The notes below the pieces were generated by a model. It was not told the origin of the DNA. It made no database searches and saw only the letters and a program-made list of their open reading frames with translations. The translations under genes were made by a program, and so were the position numbers. Positions 42,349 through 50,893 of a DNA stretch of 64,000 bases are shown here, one piece after another. The DNA is from Drancourtella massiliensis (GTDB lineage Bacteria; Bacillota; Clostridia; Lachnospirales; Lachnospiraceae): assembly GCF_016900655.1 (NCBI RefSeq), contig NZ_JACJKH010000009.1:54730-118729 (forward strand), read 5' to 3'. Position 1 is the first letter of the stretch. Each line of letters opens with the position of its first letter.

Positions 42349-43044
42349 TCAAACTTTTCCTCCTTTGCCTGCATTCTCTGCATCCACATCTTCATTCAAC
42401 AGTGTGAAATGATTTTTGCGAAACGTCAGAACTCCTTCCTTCTTCAGCTTTCCAAGCACCGCTGAAAGGGCACTTCGGTCCGCCGCAAGATAATCCGCAA
42501 GCCCCTGCCGGTCAAACGGGATCTCAAAACTTCTGCTCCCCTGTCTCGCCGCCTGTCCGCCAAGATATGACAACACTTTCTCACGAAGTGTTCTTCTGGA
42601 AAGATGGGCGACCCTCCCTGCAAGAAACAGATTTTTCTTCGCCAGGATCTGCATCATATTTTCCACAAGGATCTGCTGCGCCCTTCCTGTCCCGCTTCGC
42701 CTCATCATCCGTCCAAAATGAATCCACAGTACTTCCGTATCTCTGGCTGCCTCCACCGTAACAAGAGACGGCTCACCTGCCGCCGCAAAGGCCTCCGCAA
42801 AAATCTCTCCCGGCATTCCCTGCGCAAGCAGTGTAGTACTTCCGCTGAACTCTTCTCTCAATATATGAATACATCCTTCCAGCACGATACCGAATTCACC
42901 CGGAACCATTCCCGCATGAAGCAGGACTTCCCCTTTCCGGTAATATTTCTTTATAGCCCGGATCTCCTCTACAAGCCCCCGGATTTCCATATCGGTCATG
43001 CCCGAAAACAACGGGCATTCTGCTATAATTTGTATTTGATCCAT
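42349..43044 (-). CDS. Crp/Fnr-family regulator
   Basis: A 231-residue protein with a cyclic-nucleotide-binding-like beta-roll (KKYYRKGEVLLHAGMVPGEFGIVLEG, residues 32-57) and a C-terminal winged helix (FDRQGLADYLAADRSALSAVLGKLKKEG). No N-terminal Cys cluster is present, so it is not a classical oxygen-sensing Fnr. It is divergent from an Fe-S protein, a pairing seen in many clostridia. Promoter TTGACT-17-TACACT and two palindromes lie in the intergenic region, consistent with autoregulation. Confidence 0.87.
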   Translation of the reverse strand: MDQIQIIAECPLFSGMTDMEIRGLVEEIRAIKKYYRKGEVLLHAGMVPGEFGIVLEGCIHILREEFSGSTTLLAQGMPGEIFAEAFAAAGEPSLVTVEAARDTEVLWIHFGRMMRRSGTGRAQQILVENMMQILAKKNLFLAGRVAHLSRRTLREKVLSYLGGQAARQGSRSFEIPFDRQGLADYLAADRSALSAVLGKLKKEGVLTFRKNHFTLLNEDVDAENAGKGGKV

Positions 43045-43055
43045 AATTCTCCTTC

Positions 43056-43106
43056 GTTGTAATTACAACCGACTCTTTTTCCTGAGTGTACTATCCTATA
43101 CTCAGG
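43056..43106. promoter_or_regulatory. Divergent operator region between Crp/Fnr and Fe-S genes
   Basis: It contains GTTGTAATTACAAC (43056-43069, perfect palindrome) and CCTGAGTGTA..TATACTCAGG (43081-43106). The second lies within the spacer of the minus-strand promoter TTGACT-N17-TACACT. Either could bind the Crp/Fnr protein. Confidence 0.65.
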
Positions 43107-43151
43107 AAGTCAAGCCGTTTCCTGTAAACAAAATGAACAAGGAGGAATATG

Positions 43152-43874
43152 ATGATCAGAAAAATAATCAAAATCAACGAAGAACTCTGCAATGGCTGCG
43201 GCCTCTGTGCCCAGGCGTGCCACGAGGGCGCAATTGAAATGATAGATGGAAAAGCAAAACTGGTGCATGAACATTACTGCGACGGTCTTGGAGACTGTCT
43301 GCCTGCATGCCCTGCCAATGCAATTACATTTGAAGAGCGGGAGGCGCCTGCTTACGATGAGGCAGCCGTCAAAGCTGCCCAGGCAGAAAAAGCCGGAAAA
43401 GCCGCAGATGAAAAGCCAGCTCTCGCCTGCGGATGCCCTGGAACCATGGCAAAATCCATTCAGCGAAGCGAGGCACCGCAGACCGCGCAACAGACCTCCG
43501 GCTGTCCCGGACTTCTTTCCCAGTGGCCGGTTCAGATCAAACTGGTACCGGAGCAGGCACCGTACTATCACAACGCGAATCTCCTTATTGCCGCGGACTG
43601 CACGGCTTATGCCTATGGAAATTTCCATCAGGATTTCATCCGGAATCACGTCACTCTCATCGGATGTCCGAAGCTGGACGAAGGCGACTACACGGAGAAA
43701 CTGACCTCCATTTTAACAAACAATGAAATCAAAAGCCTTACGATCGCACGGATGCAGGTTCCTTGCTGCGGCGGTCTGGAGCGCGCGGCAGTACAGGCAT
43801 TGAAAAACAGCGGAAAAATGATTCCCTGGCAGGTCCGGGTCATCACACCGGAAGGACAGATTCTGGACCGTTAA
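43152..43874 (+). CDS. 4Fe-4S ferredoxin-type protein
   Basis: A 240-residue protein (second of two adjacent ATG codons chosen, six bases after GGAGG). The N-terminus carries two cluster motifs: CNGCGLCAQACHEGAI (near 13-24) and CDGLGDCLPACPANAI (near 42-55). Ala/Lys-rich linker and CGCPG and SGCPGLL motifs follow, then a domain with IAADCTAYAYGNFHQDF, LIGCPKLDEGDY and VPCCGGLERA that holds further conserved Cys. This domain layout is common in anaerobes next to Crp/Fnr regulators. Electron-transfer partner not identified. Confidence 0.85.
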   Translation: MIRKIIKINEELCNGCGLCAQACHEGAIEMIDGKAKLVHEHYCDGLGDCLPACPANAITFEEREAPAYDEAAVKAAQAEKAGKAADEKPALACGCPGTMAKSIQRSEAPQTAQQTSGCPGLLSQWPVQIKLVPEQAPYYHNANLLIAADCTAYAYGNFHQDFIRNHVTLIGCPKLDEGDYTEKLTSILTNNEIKSLTIARMQVPCCGGLERAAVQALKNSGKMIPWQVRVITPEGQILDR

Positions 43875-43924
43875 CTTTCCGCTGCTTTTGATCAAAGAAT
43901 CATTTTATATTTTTTTACAAAACA

Positions 43925-43953
43925 AGGAGGACGTCCGTCACGTCCTCCTCTTT
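43925..43953. terminator. Bidirectional terminator
   Basis: AGGAGGACGT-ccgtc-ACGTCCTCCT followed by CTTTGTTT lies between the convergent Fe-S gene and the Lys-rich membrane-protein gene. Confidence 0.8.
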
Positions 43954-43955
43954 GT

Positions 43956-44960
43956 TTATCTTCCTACTATTTTTCTGATCACACAGAGCACAACACCAAT
44001 CACACTGCATCCGAGTATAACTGTGCTGACACGCTCCACTACTGCAAGTGCCAGTCTCGCACCTTCCAGAACCTGTGGACTTGCCGGGATCACCGGTACC
44101 ACATAACCTGCAGCTGCCGCCAGAATGGCAAACAGAATAAATGCTGTCAGCCCTCGTCCCGTGTCGTAGCTTCTGACACGATTACCGTCCGGCATCTTCT
44201 TTCCTCCAAGAAGCCAGAGTGCAGAAATGACACCGTACAGGAGAATGACTCCCGCAATGCCAAGGTAGAGCGCCTGTGCATAATTCCGGTCTGCGGCCAC
44301 CCGCCAGATCTCGCCAAGCGTACTTCTCTCAACCCAGAATTCCTGCCACAATTCCAGAACAATCACAGCCATCACGACAAAACATCCACATTTCAGCGCA
44401 ATGGAAATTCCCTTTCCGACTGCTTTTCCTGCTGTCTTTCCGGCTTTTCCTGCCACACGTCCGGCTGCTTTCACCGGGCGGGCCGCTGAGCCTGATTTCT
44501 TTTTCTTCTGTCTGTCCTGATCCCGTTGCTCCTGCTCTCGTCTGCCGTCTTTGCGGCTGTCTTTCTGAGGCGCTTTTTTCACCGGTTTTTTACCATTTTT
44601 ACCGTCTTTTCCTGTACCGGATCCCTGCTGCTGCGGACGTCGCTTTCTTTGCGGATTCTGTCCATCCGTGCTGCGTGCTCCGGTATTTTTCCTTTTCGCT
44701 GACGGGTCTTTTGCCGGCTCGGATTTCGGTGTTTCCTCTTTTTTCTCGAGGTTCCAGTTCTCCTCGTCTCTCCAGTCTTCTATCTCAAACGGCTCCTCTT
44801 CAGACTTGTCCTGCGCACCGCCTTGTTCCCCGGAGGCTGCATCCGGCCGGCTGTCCAGATCTTCATCATCATCCAGCCACTCCACATCGATCCAGTCATC
44901 CTGTCCCTGAGGCTCTTCCCGTCTGATATGATCTTTAATCCGTCCTCCCTTATGTTCCAT
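43956..44960 (-). CDS. Membrane protein with acidic and Lys/Arg-rich cytoplasmic tail
   Basis: A 334-residue protein with an unusual layout. Residues 1-80 are strongly acidic (DVEWLDDDEDLD; EEEPFEIEDW). Residues 85-190 are strongly basic and repetitive (KRKNTGARS, KKPVKKAPQKD, GRVAGKAGKTAGKAVGKG), with an Ala/Gly/Lys pattern like histone H1-type tails. Four hydrophobic segments follow (about 190-210, 230-250, 270-290, 305-325). GGGGAG precedes the ATG. No catalytic motif is seen. It may tether nucleic acid or other anionic polymers to the membrane; this is speculation from charge pattern. Confidence 0.6.
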   Translation of the reverse strand: MEHKGGRIKDHIRREEPQGQDDWIDVEWLDDDEDLDSRPDAASGEQGGAQDKSEEEPFEIEDWRDEENWNLEKKEETPKSEPAKDPSAKRKNTGARSTDGQNPQRKRRPQQQGSGTGKDGKNGKKPVKKAPQKDSRKDGRREQEQRDQDRQKKKKSGSAARPVKAAGRVAGKAGKTAGKAVGKGISIALKCGCFVVMAVIVLELWQEFWVERSTLGEIWRVAADRNYAQALYLGIAGVILLYGVISALWLLGGKKMPDGNRVRSYDTGRGLTAFILFAILAAAAGYVVPVIPASPQVLEGARLALAVVERVSTVILGCSVIGVVLCVIRKIVGR

Positions 44961-45095
44961 ACAATCAGTCTCCCCTTCCGTAAATCTGATTTCTTCTGTA
45001 ACACATGTATTTTAACACGGATTCTTTTAGATAAAATGGTTTTCACATTTTTTTAAGAATTTTAAGTAAATCGTAATCTCCTGTCTTTCTCCAGC

Positions 45096-46121
45096 CTATC
45101 CAAGATATGTCTCAAGCAGAAGAAGAGTATTCTTCACTCCATCCACATGGCTTCTCTCGTATCCGTGAGATGCATAAACACCTGCCCCGATCAATCCATG
45201 GCGCACATCATATCCGGCTGTCAGTGCAGCATCCGCATCCGATCCGTAATGAGGATAAACATCCACCGCAAAATCGCATCCCGCTTTTTTCGCCGCCTCA
45301 ATCAGATTAGAAACGACATCATAATTGTAAGGTCCCTTGCTGTCTTTTGCACAGATCGATACCTGATGCTCTTTGCAGGCAAGACCGTCTCCTACACATC
45401 CCATATCCACGGAAAGCACTTCTGTCACACCATCCGGAATGGAAGCGGAACCGCCGTGTCCAACTTCTTCAAACACTGTCATATGAAGATAGATCCTCCT
45501 CTTAGGTGTCACCTCATCCTCTTTGATATGCTTTGCGTATCCAAGAAGCATTGCGGTACTGAGCTTATCATCCAGGAAACGGCTCTTGATATAGCCGCTC
45601 TTTGTAATTGTTGTTCTCGGTTCAAAGCAGACAAAATCTCCGGTCATAATTCCCAGCTTCTCCGTCTCCTCTTTGGAAGATGTCTTTTCGTCAACAACAA
45701 TCTCCATCACATCGTATGTCCGCTTTGTCTCCGCATATTTACCATTTACGTGAACAGAGGCGTTGCAAAGCTGGCATGTCCCGTCATAGATACGTCCGTC
45801 CCGTGTCCGGATGCGGACAGTCTCACCTTCTGCGGAGTTGGCGTCGATTCCTCCCACCGGAGAAATCTCCAGACATCCGTTGCTCTTGATCTGTGAAACC
45901 ATCGCGCCCAGTGTATCTACATGAGACTCTACAAAGACCGCATTGTCCGCGTCTTCTCCGCCGAGATCCGCAATCACTCCACCTTTTACTGTGCGGTATG
46001 CCGGCACTCCCAGTTTCTCAAATTCATTTAAAAGATAATCCGTCACCTCTTTTGTATAGCCTGACGGGCTGTCGATTGCAAGCAGGTTTTTCAGCTGCTC
46101 CAGTACGTATTCCATATTCAT
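45096..46121 (-). CDS. M42-family aminopeptidase
   Basis: A 341-residue protein from the ATG at 46121, preceded by AAAGGAGAAGG; an upstream in-frame ATG adds 27 atypical residues. M42 motifs: AVFVESHVDTLGAMV (metal His), RFLDDKLSTAML (bridging Asp), FEEVGHGGSA (catalytic Glu), SVDMGCVGDG and YGSDADAAL. It is a cytoplasmic aminopeptidase/glucanase-type family whose members form large tetrahedral shells. It would recycle peptides; no operon partner is visible. Confidence 0.9.
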   Translation of the reverse strand: MNMEYVLEQLKNLLAIDSPSGYTKEVTDYLLNEFEKLGVPAYRTVKGGVIADLGGEDADNAVFVESHVDTLGAMVSQIKSNGCLEISPVGGIDANSAEGETVRIRTRDGRIYDGTCQLCNASVHVNGKYAETKRTYDVMEIVVDEKTSSKEETEKLGIMTGDFVCFEPRTTITKSGYIKSRFLDDKLSTAMLLGYAKHIKEDEVTPKRRIYLHMTVFEEVGHGGSASIPDGVTEVLSVDMGCVGDGLACKEHQVSICAKDSKGPYNYDVVSNLIEAAKKAGCDFAVDVYPHYGSDADAALTAGYDVRHGLIGAGVYASHGYERSHVDGVKNTLLLLETYLG

Positions 46122-46334
46122 TGGTCCTTCTCCTTTCTCATACCTTCTGTTTCTCTTTGTATGATCCATTATAGCATCAGACGGGCCTGTTTTGCTACCC
46201 ATCCATTAAAACGTTTCCCATAATTTACATTTTCTTTTCAAATGCTATAATAAAATAGAACGCAGTGAAATGCTGTGTAATTGATGGATGCGCTTTTACG
46301 CATCACTGTAGTTTTATCGAAAGGAATGAGTATC

Positions 46335-46985
46335 ATGCATAATCAACTGACTGTTACCCTTTTTAAGCGGTATTTCATTCTCCTGGCCGGTCTTACCATC
46401 ATGGCTTTCGGGGTGGCATTTTCCATCAAGGCCAGTCTCGGGACATCGCCGATCTCCAGTGTTCCTTATGTCATCAGCCTGTTTTCTCCGTTTACTGTAG
46501 GAACCGCTACTATTCTCATGCACTGCGTTTTTATACTGCTCCAGATTTTAATTCTCCGAAGAAAATATCATCTGATTCAGCTGATGCAGCTTCCTGTAGC
46601 CTTTCTCTTTGGATATCTCACTGATTTCGCGGTCTGGGCGGTCCGCGGCATACAGTGCCATACATACTGGCAGCAGTGGATTGTCTGTCTGGCGGGTATC
46701 TTTCTGGTAGCCGTCGGGGTCAGCCTGGAGGTCAAGGCCGGTGTAGTCGTTCTCGCCGGAGAAGGAGTAGTCCTTGCCATCTGCCAGGTTCTTCCGGTCA
46801 AATTCGGTTATATGAAGGTGGGATTTGATGTGACATTAGTACTGACTGCCTGCATCCTTTCGCTCGTGTTTACTCAAAGCCTTCAGGGTGTCAGGGAAGG
46901 AACCGTTGCCGCTGCCCTTCTGGTCGGACTGATTGCAAAACGTCTGGGAAAAATATGGGAGAGATTTCCGCTGGAAGAAGCATAA
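46335..46985 (+). CDS. YczE/YitT-type membrane protein
   Basis: A 216-residue membrane protein from the ATG at 46335 (AAAGGAATGAG upstream). It has five to six hydrophobic segments. FILLAGLTIMAFGVAFSIKASLGTSPISSVPY in blocks (residues 12-45) matches the YczE/YyaS/YitT opening, and VGVSLEVKAGVVVLAGEGVV repeats the theme near 125. Function of the family is uncertain. It is followed about 110 bases later by a YtvI-like gene on the same strand. Confidence 0.75.
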   Translation: MHNQLTVTLFKRYFILLAGLTIMAFGVAFSIKASLGTSPISSVPYVISLFSPFTVGTATILMHCVFILLQILILRRKYHLIQLMQLPVAFLFGYLTDFAVWAVRGIQCHTYWQQWIVCLAGIFLVAVGVSLEVKAGVVVLAGEGVVLAICQVLPVKFGYMKVGFDVTLVLTACILSLVFTQSLQGVREGTVAAALLVGLIAKRLGKIWERFPLEEA

Positions 46986-47093
46986 AAACTGCTTTGGCAG
47001 CATACTTTCTGTTGACACTTTCACAAATCTCCGATATCTTAATTATTAGTGAGTTATTTCTATATTGAACATGGAATGAGGTTATGAAAACAA

Positions 47094-48197
47094 ATGGAAA
47101 AACGGACAAAATTCATCATTAACTTTTTGTACTTCGCAATTATTATTGCCCTCGCCTTTTTTGTGCTGAGGTTCGCGCTGTCCTTTCTTTTCCCGTTTGT
47201 CGCGGCGCTTTTTATTGCCTATATATTGAGACGCCCTATTCAGTTTATTACCACAAAAACACAGCTTCCCCGGAAGCTGTCAGCCATTCTTGTGGTTCTG
47301 GTATTTTATGTGACAATCGGTACACTTTTAGTGCTTGGAAGCATCCGGGCTTTTTCTTATGTAAGCGACCTGATACAAAGGCTTCCGCAGATTTATCTCC
47401 GGTATGTAAATCCGGTCCTGATTGATCTTTTCGATCAGCTGGAACACGCGATCCAGCAGGCGGATCCTTCTATTCTGGATACCGTAGATTATTTGTGGAA
47501 CCAGCTTATGCAGTCTCTTCGTGGAATTGTATCGAATCTTTCTCTTACCAGTATGGAGGCAATTTCCAATATTGCGTCCTCCCTTCCGATGCTTTTCATC
47601 CGGCTGGTTTTAATGATCATCTCTACCTTCTTTATTGCTATGGATTACGAAGCCTTATCCGCTTTCTGCATGCGCCAGTTAAGCGACAAAGCCCAGAACG
47701 TGGTCCGGCAGATCAAGCAGTATGTGGTCGGTACATTATTTGTCTGCATCCGCTCCTACGCACTGATCATGAGCATCACATTTGTAGAGCTGGCTGTCGG
47801 CCTGACTTTGATCGGTATCAGGAATTCAGTTCTGATCGCTTTGTGCATTGCAGTTTTTGATATTCTTCCGGTTCTCGGTACCGGCGGTATCATGATTCCA
47901 TGGGCTGTTATTTCTGCAATCCTCGGAGATTTTCCGGGAGCGATCAAGCTTGCGCTGCTCTATGTATTCATCACTGTCGTGCGCAACATTATTGAGCCAA
48001 AAATCGTAGGCGGACAGATCGGACTTCATCCGGTTATTACACTTGTCAGCATGTTCGCCGGTGTCCAGCTGTTCGGTGTAGTCGGTCTGTTTGGTTTTCC
48101 GATCGGGCTGTCACTGCTTTCCTATCTGAACCGCACCGGCACAATCCTTCTCTTCAAGATGGGTTCAAAAGAATCGGACGAGAATACCAATAGCTGA
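47094..48197 (+). CDS. AI-2E/YtvI-family permease, sporulation-type
   Basis: A 367-residue membrane protein of the AI-2 exporter (AI-2E) superfamily. About eight membrane segments; the central soluble part (residues 95-165) contains LIQRLPQIYLRYVNP. The conserved C-terminal motifs DILPVLGTGGIMIPWA and IIEPKIVGGQIGLHPVI are present. The spacing resembles YtvI, a sporulation integral membrane protein of Firmicutes. Substrate unknown. Terminator immediately downstream. Confidence 0.85.
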   Translation: MEKRTKFIINFLYFAIIIALAFFVLRFALSFLFPFVAALFIAYILRRPIQFITTKTQLPRKLSAILVVLVFYVTIGTLLVLGSIRAFSYVSDLIQRLPQIYLRYVNPVLIDLFDQLEHAIQQADPSILDTVDYLWNQLMQSLRGIVSNLSLTSMEAISNIASSLPMLFIRLVLMIISTFFIAMDYEALSAFCMRQLSDKAQNVVRQIKQYVVGTLFVCIRSYALIMSITFVELAVGLTLIGIRNSVLIALCIAVFDILPVLGTGGIMIPWAVISAILGDFPGAIKLALLYVFITVVRNIIEPKIVGGQIGLHPVITLVSMFAGVQLFGVVGLFGFPIGLSLLSYLNRTGTILLFKMGSKESDENTNS

Positions 48198-48210
48198 CGC
48201 TATCTATATA

Positions 48211-48251
48211 AAAAGCAGGAATTCCTGGATAAATGGGATTCCTGCTTTTTT
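48211..48251 (+). terminator. Terminator after the YtvI-like gene
   Basis: AAAAGCAGGAATTCC pairs with GGGATTCCTGCTTTTT and is followed by T residues. Confidence 0.85.
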
Positions 48252-48276
48252 ATGGGGAAATCATCCGGAGCCGGAA

Positions 48277-48342
48277 TATGAAGTTTCCTTCATATATCTG
48301 TTGACATTTTCATATTCTTCTGATAACATGAAGTTAACTTCA
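48277..48342 (+). promoter_or_regulatory. XRE promoter flanked by two palindromic operators
   Basis: Promoter TTGACA (48301-48306), 17-base spacer, TAACAT (48324-48329). TATGAAGTTTCCTTCATA (48277-48294) lies upstream of the -35, and the perfect palindrome TGAAGTTAACTTCA (48329-48342) lies at the start site. Both share TGAAG/CTTCA half-sites, and a further half-site TGACTTCA follows at about 48351. Autoregulation by the following XRE protein is likely. Confidence 0.75.
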
Positions 48343-48377
48343 CAAGAAGCTGACTTCACATTGATGAGAGGGTACAC

Positions 48378-48608
48378 ATGAAAACAAGAGTAAAAGAATT
48401 AAGAACAGCAGCAAAAATGACACAGCAGCAGCTGGCTGATCTGGTTCACGTTTCATCGAGGACGATCATTTCCATCGAGAAGGAGCAGTACAGTCCGTCC
48501 CTGATGCTGGCCTACCGGATGGCCCTGATATTCGGTGTCACCGTTGAGGACTTATGCTGTCTGAAAGAGAATAAAAAGAAGGAGGATAAGCAGTATGAAG
48601 ATTTATAA
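48378..48608 (+). CDS. Small XRE-family regulator
   Basis: A 76-residue stand-alone Cro/C1-type HTH protein: MKTRVKELRTAAKMTQQQLADLVHVSSRTIISIEK in short blocks, then the YSPSLMLAYRMALIFGVTVEDLCCL end helix typical of YozG-like regulators. GAGAGGGTACAC precedes the ATG. The end overlaps the start of the next membrane-protein gene, a standard pair in Firmicutes in which the regulator controls its membrane partner. Confidence 0.87.
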   Translation: MKTRVKELRTAAKMTQQQLADLVHVSSRTIISIEKEQYSPSLMLAYRMALIFGVTVEDLCCLKENKKKEDKQYEDL

Positions 48609-49011
48609 CAAGAATAATTTTTTCCTTGGATTGTTTTTTTGCCTGCTTGGCATTGCGATGCTGATTGCAAGCATCTGGAAAGGCTTCGATATCAAGGGAA
48701 GCCTGATCATGGTTTTATGTCTGTTCTTCGGGATTGGGATTCTAATCCGCAGTTTATCCGCCGGTCTGTCCAGAGAAGATAAAATCAACGAACTTGACGA
48801 GAGAAATTTGCTTGTAAAGATCAAATCCCGAAGTACTGCATTTTTATGGTCGGAAGGCATCTGCTTTCTCTGCCTGCTTGCATGTATGCTGGGGCATTCT
48901 GTCATCGGAGAAGTATTATCGGTACCTATGACACTTGCGTTTGGCATCATGTTAGCCGCCATGATGCTTCTGGAATTAATTACTGTAATTTATTATAACC
49001 GGAAAATTTAA
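48595..49011 (+). CDS. Small membrane protein paired with XRE regulator
   Basis: A 138-residue protein with four hydrophobic segments (about 8-27, 35-55, 85-105, 112-132) and a charged middle loop (EDKINELDERNLLVKIKSRS). GGAGGATAAGCAGT precedes its ATG, inside the XRE gene. The loop sequence 'DERxxxvkxkS' is common in small membrane partners of YozG-like regulators. Function unknown. Confidence 0.75.
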   Translation: MKIYNKNNFFLGLFFCLLGIAMLIASIWKGFDIKGSLIMVLCLFFGIGILIRSLSAGLSREDKINELDERNLLVKIKSRSTAFLWSEGICFLCLLACMLGHSVIGEVLSVPMTLAFGIMLAAMMLLELITVIYYNRKI

Positions 49012-49095
49012 AATACTTGTTTACCTTTTATCTATTTCCTCTTTTTATAGAAAAAGATATAATAATTATATCTTTGAGTAATGGAGGAACATTAG

Positions 49096-49680
49096 ATGAC
49101 GGAAAAAGAAAAAATGCTTGCCGGACAGCTTTATGACTGCGGCGATGAAGAGCTTTTGACACAATGGCATAAAGCAAAGGACCTGGCCAGGGACTATAAC
49201 CAGACAGATTCCGCAAATGCACAGGAAAAAGAACGCATTTTAAATGAATTACTTGGCGGAAAAGGGAAAAATCTCTGGATTACCGCTCCTTTCTATGTCG
49301 ATTATGGTAACAATATTTATTTTGGCAATAATTGTGAAGTAAACATGAATTGTACTTTTTTGGACGATAATATTATTCGGATCGGCAATAATGCGCTGAT
49401 CGCCCCAAATGTTCAAATTTACACAGCATTTCATCCAACCAACGCTTCCGACCGTTTCGGTTCACCGAAAGAAGATGGCTCCTTTGAATTCTGCAAAACA
49501 CAGACCGCGCCTGTCGTAATCGGTGACAACGTATGGATAGGCGGAGGCGCAATTATTATGCCTGGCGTCACGATTGGTGATAACGTTGTTATCGGTGCAG
49601 GCAGTATTGTCACAAAGGACATTCCAAGCAACACGATTGCTTACGGAAATCCTTGCCGGGTAAGACGGGAAAATAAATAG
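49096..49680 (+). CDS. Maltose/galactoside O-acetyltransferase family protein
   Basis: A 194-residue hexapeptide-repeat acyltransferase. The N-terminal Mac domain (EKEKMLAGQLYDCGDEEL) is followed by the left-handed beta-helix (YVDYGNNIYFGNNCEVNMNCTFLDD) with the catalytic His in YTAFHPTN. The end GGGAIIMPGVTIGDNVVIGAGSIVTKDIP is typical. Acetyl-CoA-dependent O-acetylation of a sugar is expected. TGGAGGAACATTAG precedes the ATG. Confidence 0.92.
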   Translation: MTEKEKMLAGQLYDCGDEELLTQWHKAKDLARDYNQTDSANAQEKERILNELLGGKGKNLWITAPFYVDYGNNIYFGNNCEVNMNCTFLDDNIIRIGNNALIAPNVQIYTAFHPTNASDRFGSPKEDGSFEFCKTQTAPVVIGDNVWIGGGAIIMPGVTIGDNVVIGAGSIVTKDIPSNTIAYGNPCRVRRENK

Positions 49681-49723
49681 ATTTAGTAAAAAAGATTTGA
49701 AGTTGATAAAGAATTGGAGACTC

Positions 49724-49766
49724 TCCGTCTATTGCGGCTATTCCAGCTTTAATAGACGGATTTTTG
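49724..49766 (+). terminator. Terminator after the acetyltransferase gene
   Basis: TCCGTCTATT pairs with AATAGACGGA around an 17-base loop, followed by TTTTTG. Confidence 0.8.
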
Positions 49767-49842
49767 ATAAATCCTTGACTGTAAGCCTTGTTTACAGCTT
49801 ATTATTAAGTAAACTAGAGTTGCTTGAAAGGGGATGCATAAC

Positions 49843-50032
49843 ATGACTATGAAAGATGTAGAAGAACGAACAGGTCTATCCCGTTCTAATATCCGTTTTT
49901 ATGAAAAAGAAAAACTCATTGAGCCTTCAAGAAATGAAAGTAATATTAAAAAGTCAGATTATTGATTTGAACAGAGTGAAATTCATGTGCGAAAAAATGT
50001 TGTATGAAGAAAATATTAGTTATGAACGTTAG
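49843..50032 (+). pseudogene. Remnant of a MerR-family regulator
   Basis: An ATG at 49843 (GAAAGGGGATGCATAAC upstream) opens 40 codons ending at TGA 49963-49965. The product, MTMKDVEERTGLSRSNIRFYEKEKL then IEPSRNES, is the first half of a MerR helix-turn-helix. It is cut where 'NGYRxY' normally follows. In another frame, NRVKFMCEKMLYEENISYER follows and may be the old C-terminus. An inverted GTTTAC..GTAAAC element at about 49791-49815 is what remains of a promoter/operator. Consistent with an internal deletion and decay. Confidence 0.65.
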
Positions 50033-50072
50033 AGCAGTTCAACCGTATCATTGGAGCGCAGGATATAACGTA

Positions 50073-50101
50073 TTGCTATTGTGCGGACATCTGTGTATAA
50101 T
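50073..50101 (+). promoter_or_regulatory. Promoter of the toxin-antitoxin pair
   Basis: TTGCTA (50073-50078) and TATAAT (50096-50101) with a 17-base spacer. Confidence 0.6.
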
Positions 50102-50141
50102 AAAGAAAAAGATATGAACGAGAAAGGAGCATTGTGTTATT

Positions 50142-50447
50142 ATGGCAAAGTCAGCAAATTTATATGCAAGAATAGAACCTGAAGTCAAAGAGCAGGCCGA
50201 AAAAATCCTCTCCACACTTGGTATTCCTGCTTCTAACGCTATCAATATGTTTTATAAACAGATTATCTTACATCGGGGACTTCCTTTTGAAGTGAAAATC
50301 CCAGACAGAACGCTCACAGATATAAGTATGCTGGGAACAGAAGAACTGCATGCAGAGTTGGAGAAAGGATATGTGGATATGAAAGCAGGTCGAACCAAAG
50401 ATGCAAAGACGGTTTTTGCTGATATTCGCAAAGATTATAGCTTATGA
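50142..50447 (+). CDS. RelB/DinJ-family antitoxin
   Basis: A 101-residue protein with the ribbon-helix-helix core AKSANLYARIEPEVKEQAEKILSTLGI and SNAINMFYKQIILHRGLPFEVK typical of DinJ/RelB. The acidic C-terminal helix binds the toxin. CGAGAAAGGAGCATTGTGTTATT precedes the ATG. Its stop overlaps the toxin start by four bases. Confidence 0.92.
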   Translation: MAKSANLYARIEPEVKEQAEKILSTLGIPASNAINMFYKQIILHRGLPFEVKIPDRTLTDISMLGTEELHAELEKGYVDMKAGRTKDAKTVFADIRKDYSL

Positions 50448-50773
50448 TTTTTAACGTAGTCACATCAATACAGGCTGAGGAAGATCTGCGAGGGATATTT
50501 GAGTATATCACTTTTGAACTTTTGTCACCAGAAAATGCCGAAAAGCAACTGGAACGTCTGGAAAAGCAGATATTAAGTTTAGATGAAATGCCGGAACGCT
50601 TTCCGAGATATGGAAAAGAACCGTGGCATAGCCGAGGTTTACGTTTTGTTGCGGTAGATAACTATATCGTGTTTTATCTTCCGGATGTGGAAGAACAGGT
50701 GGTAACAATTCTTCGTGTCATGTACAGCGGACGCAACATTGAAGAACAGTTAAGCGTCTATATAAAGCAATAA
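50444..50773 (+). CDS. RelE/ParE-family toxin
   Basis: A 109-residue protein with the RelE/ParE fold: VTSIQAEEDLRGIFEYI, an amphipathic helix (ENAEKQLERLEKQI), then FPRYGKEPWHSRGLRFVAVDNYIVFYLPD and ILRVMYSGRNIEEQL in blocks. The R-x-x-x-V-x-x-Y core suits RelE/ParE toxins, but whether it cuts mRNA or blocks gyrase cannot be told. The pair lies next to a decayed MerR gene. Confidence 0.9.
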   Translation: MIFNVVTSIQAEEDLRGIFEYITFELLSPENAEKQLERLEKQILSLDEMPERFPRYGKEPWHSRGLRFVAVDNYIVFYLPDVEEQVVTILRVMYSGRNIEEQLSVYIKQ

Positions 50774-50893
50774 GCAATTCATACAAAGCGGTTTCTCCTT
50801 TGGAGATCAACCGCTTTTTCTATACTCAAATTCAAAAGTGGAAAATGTTTGCAAACACCGATTTTACAAGATTTGCAAAAAAATTTCAAAAAA

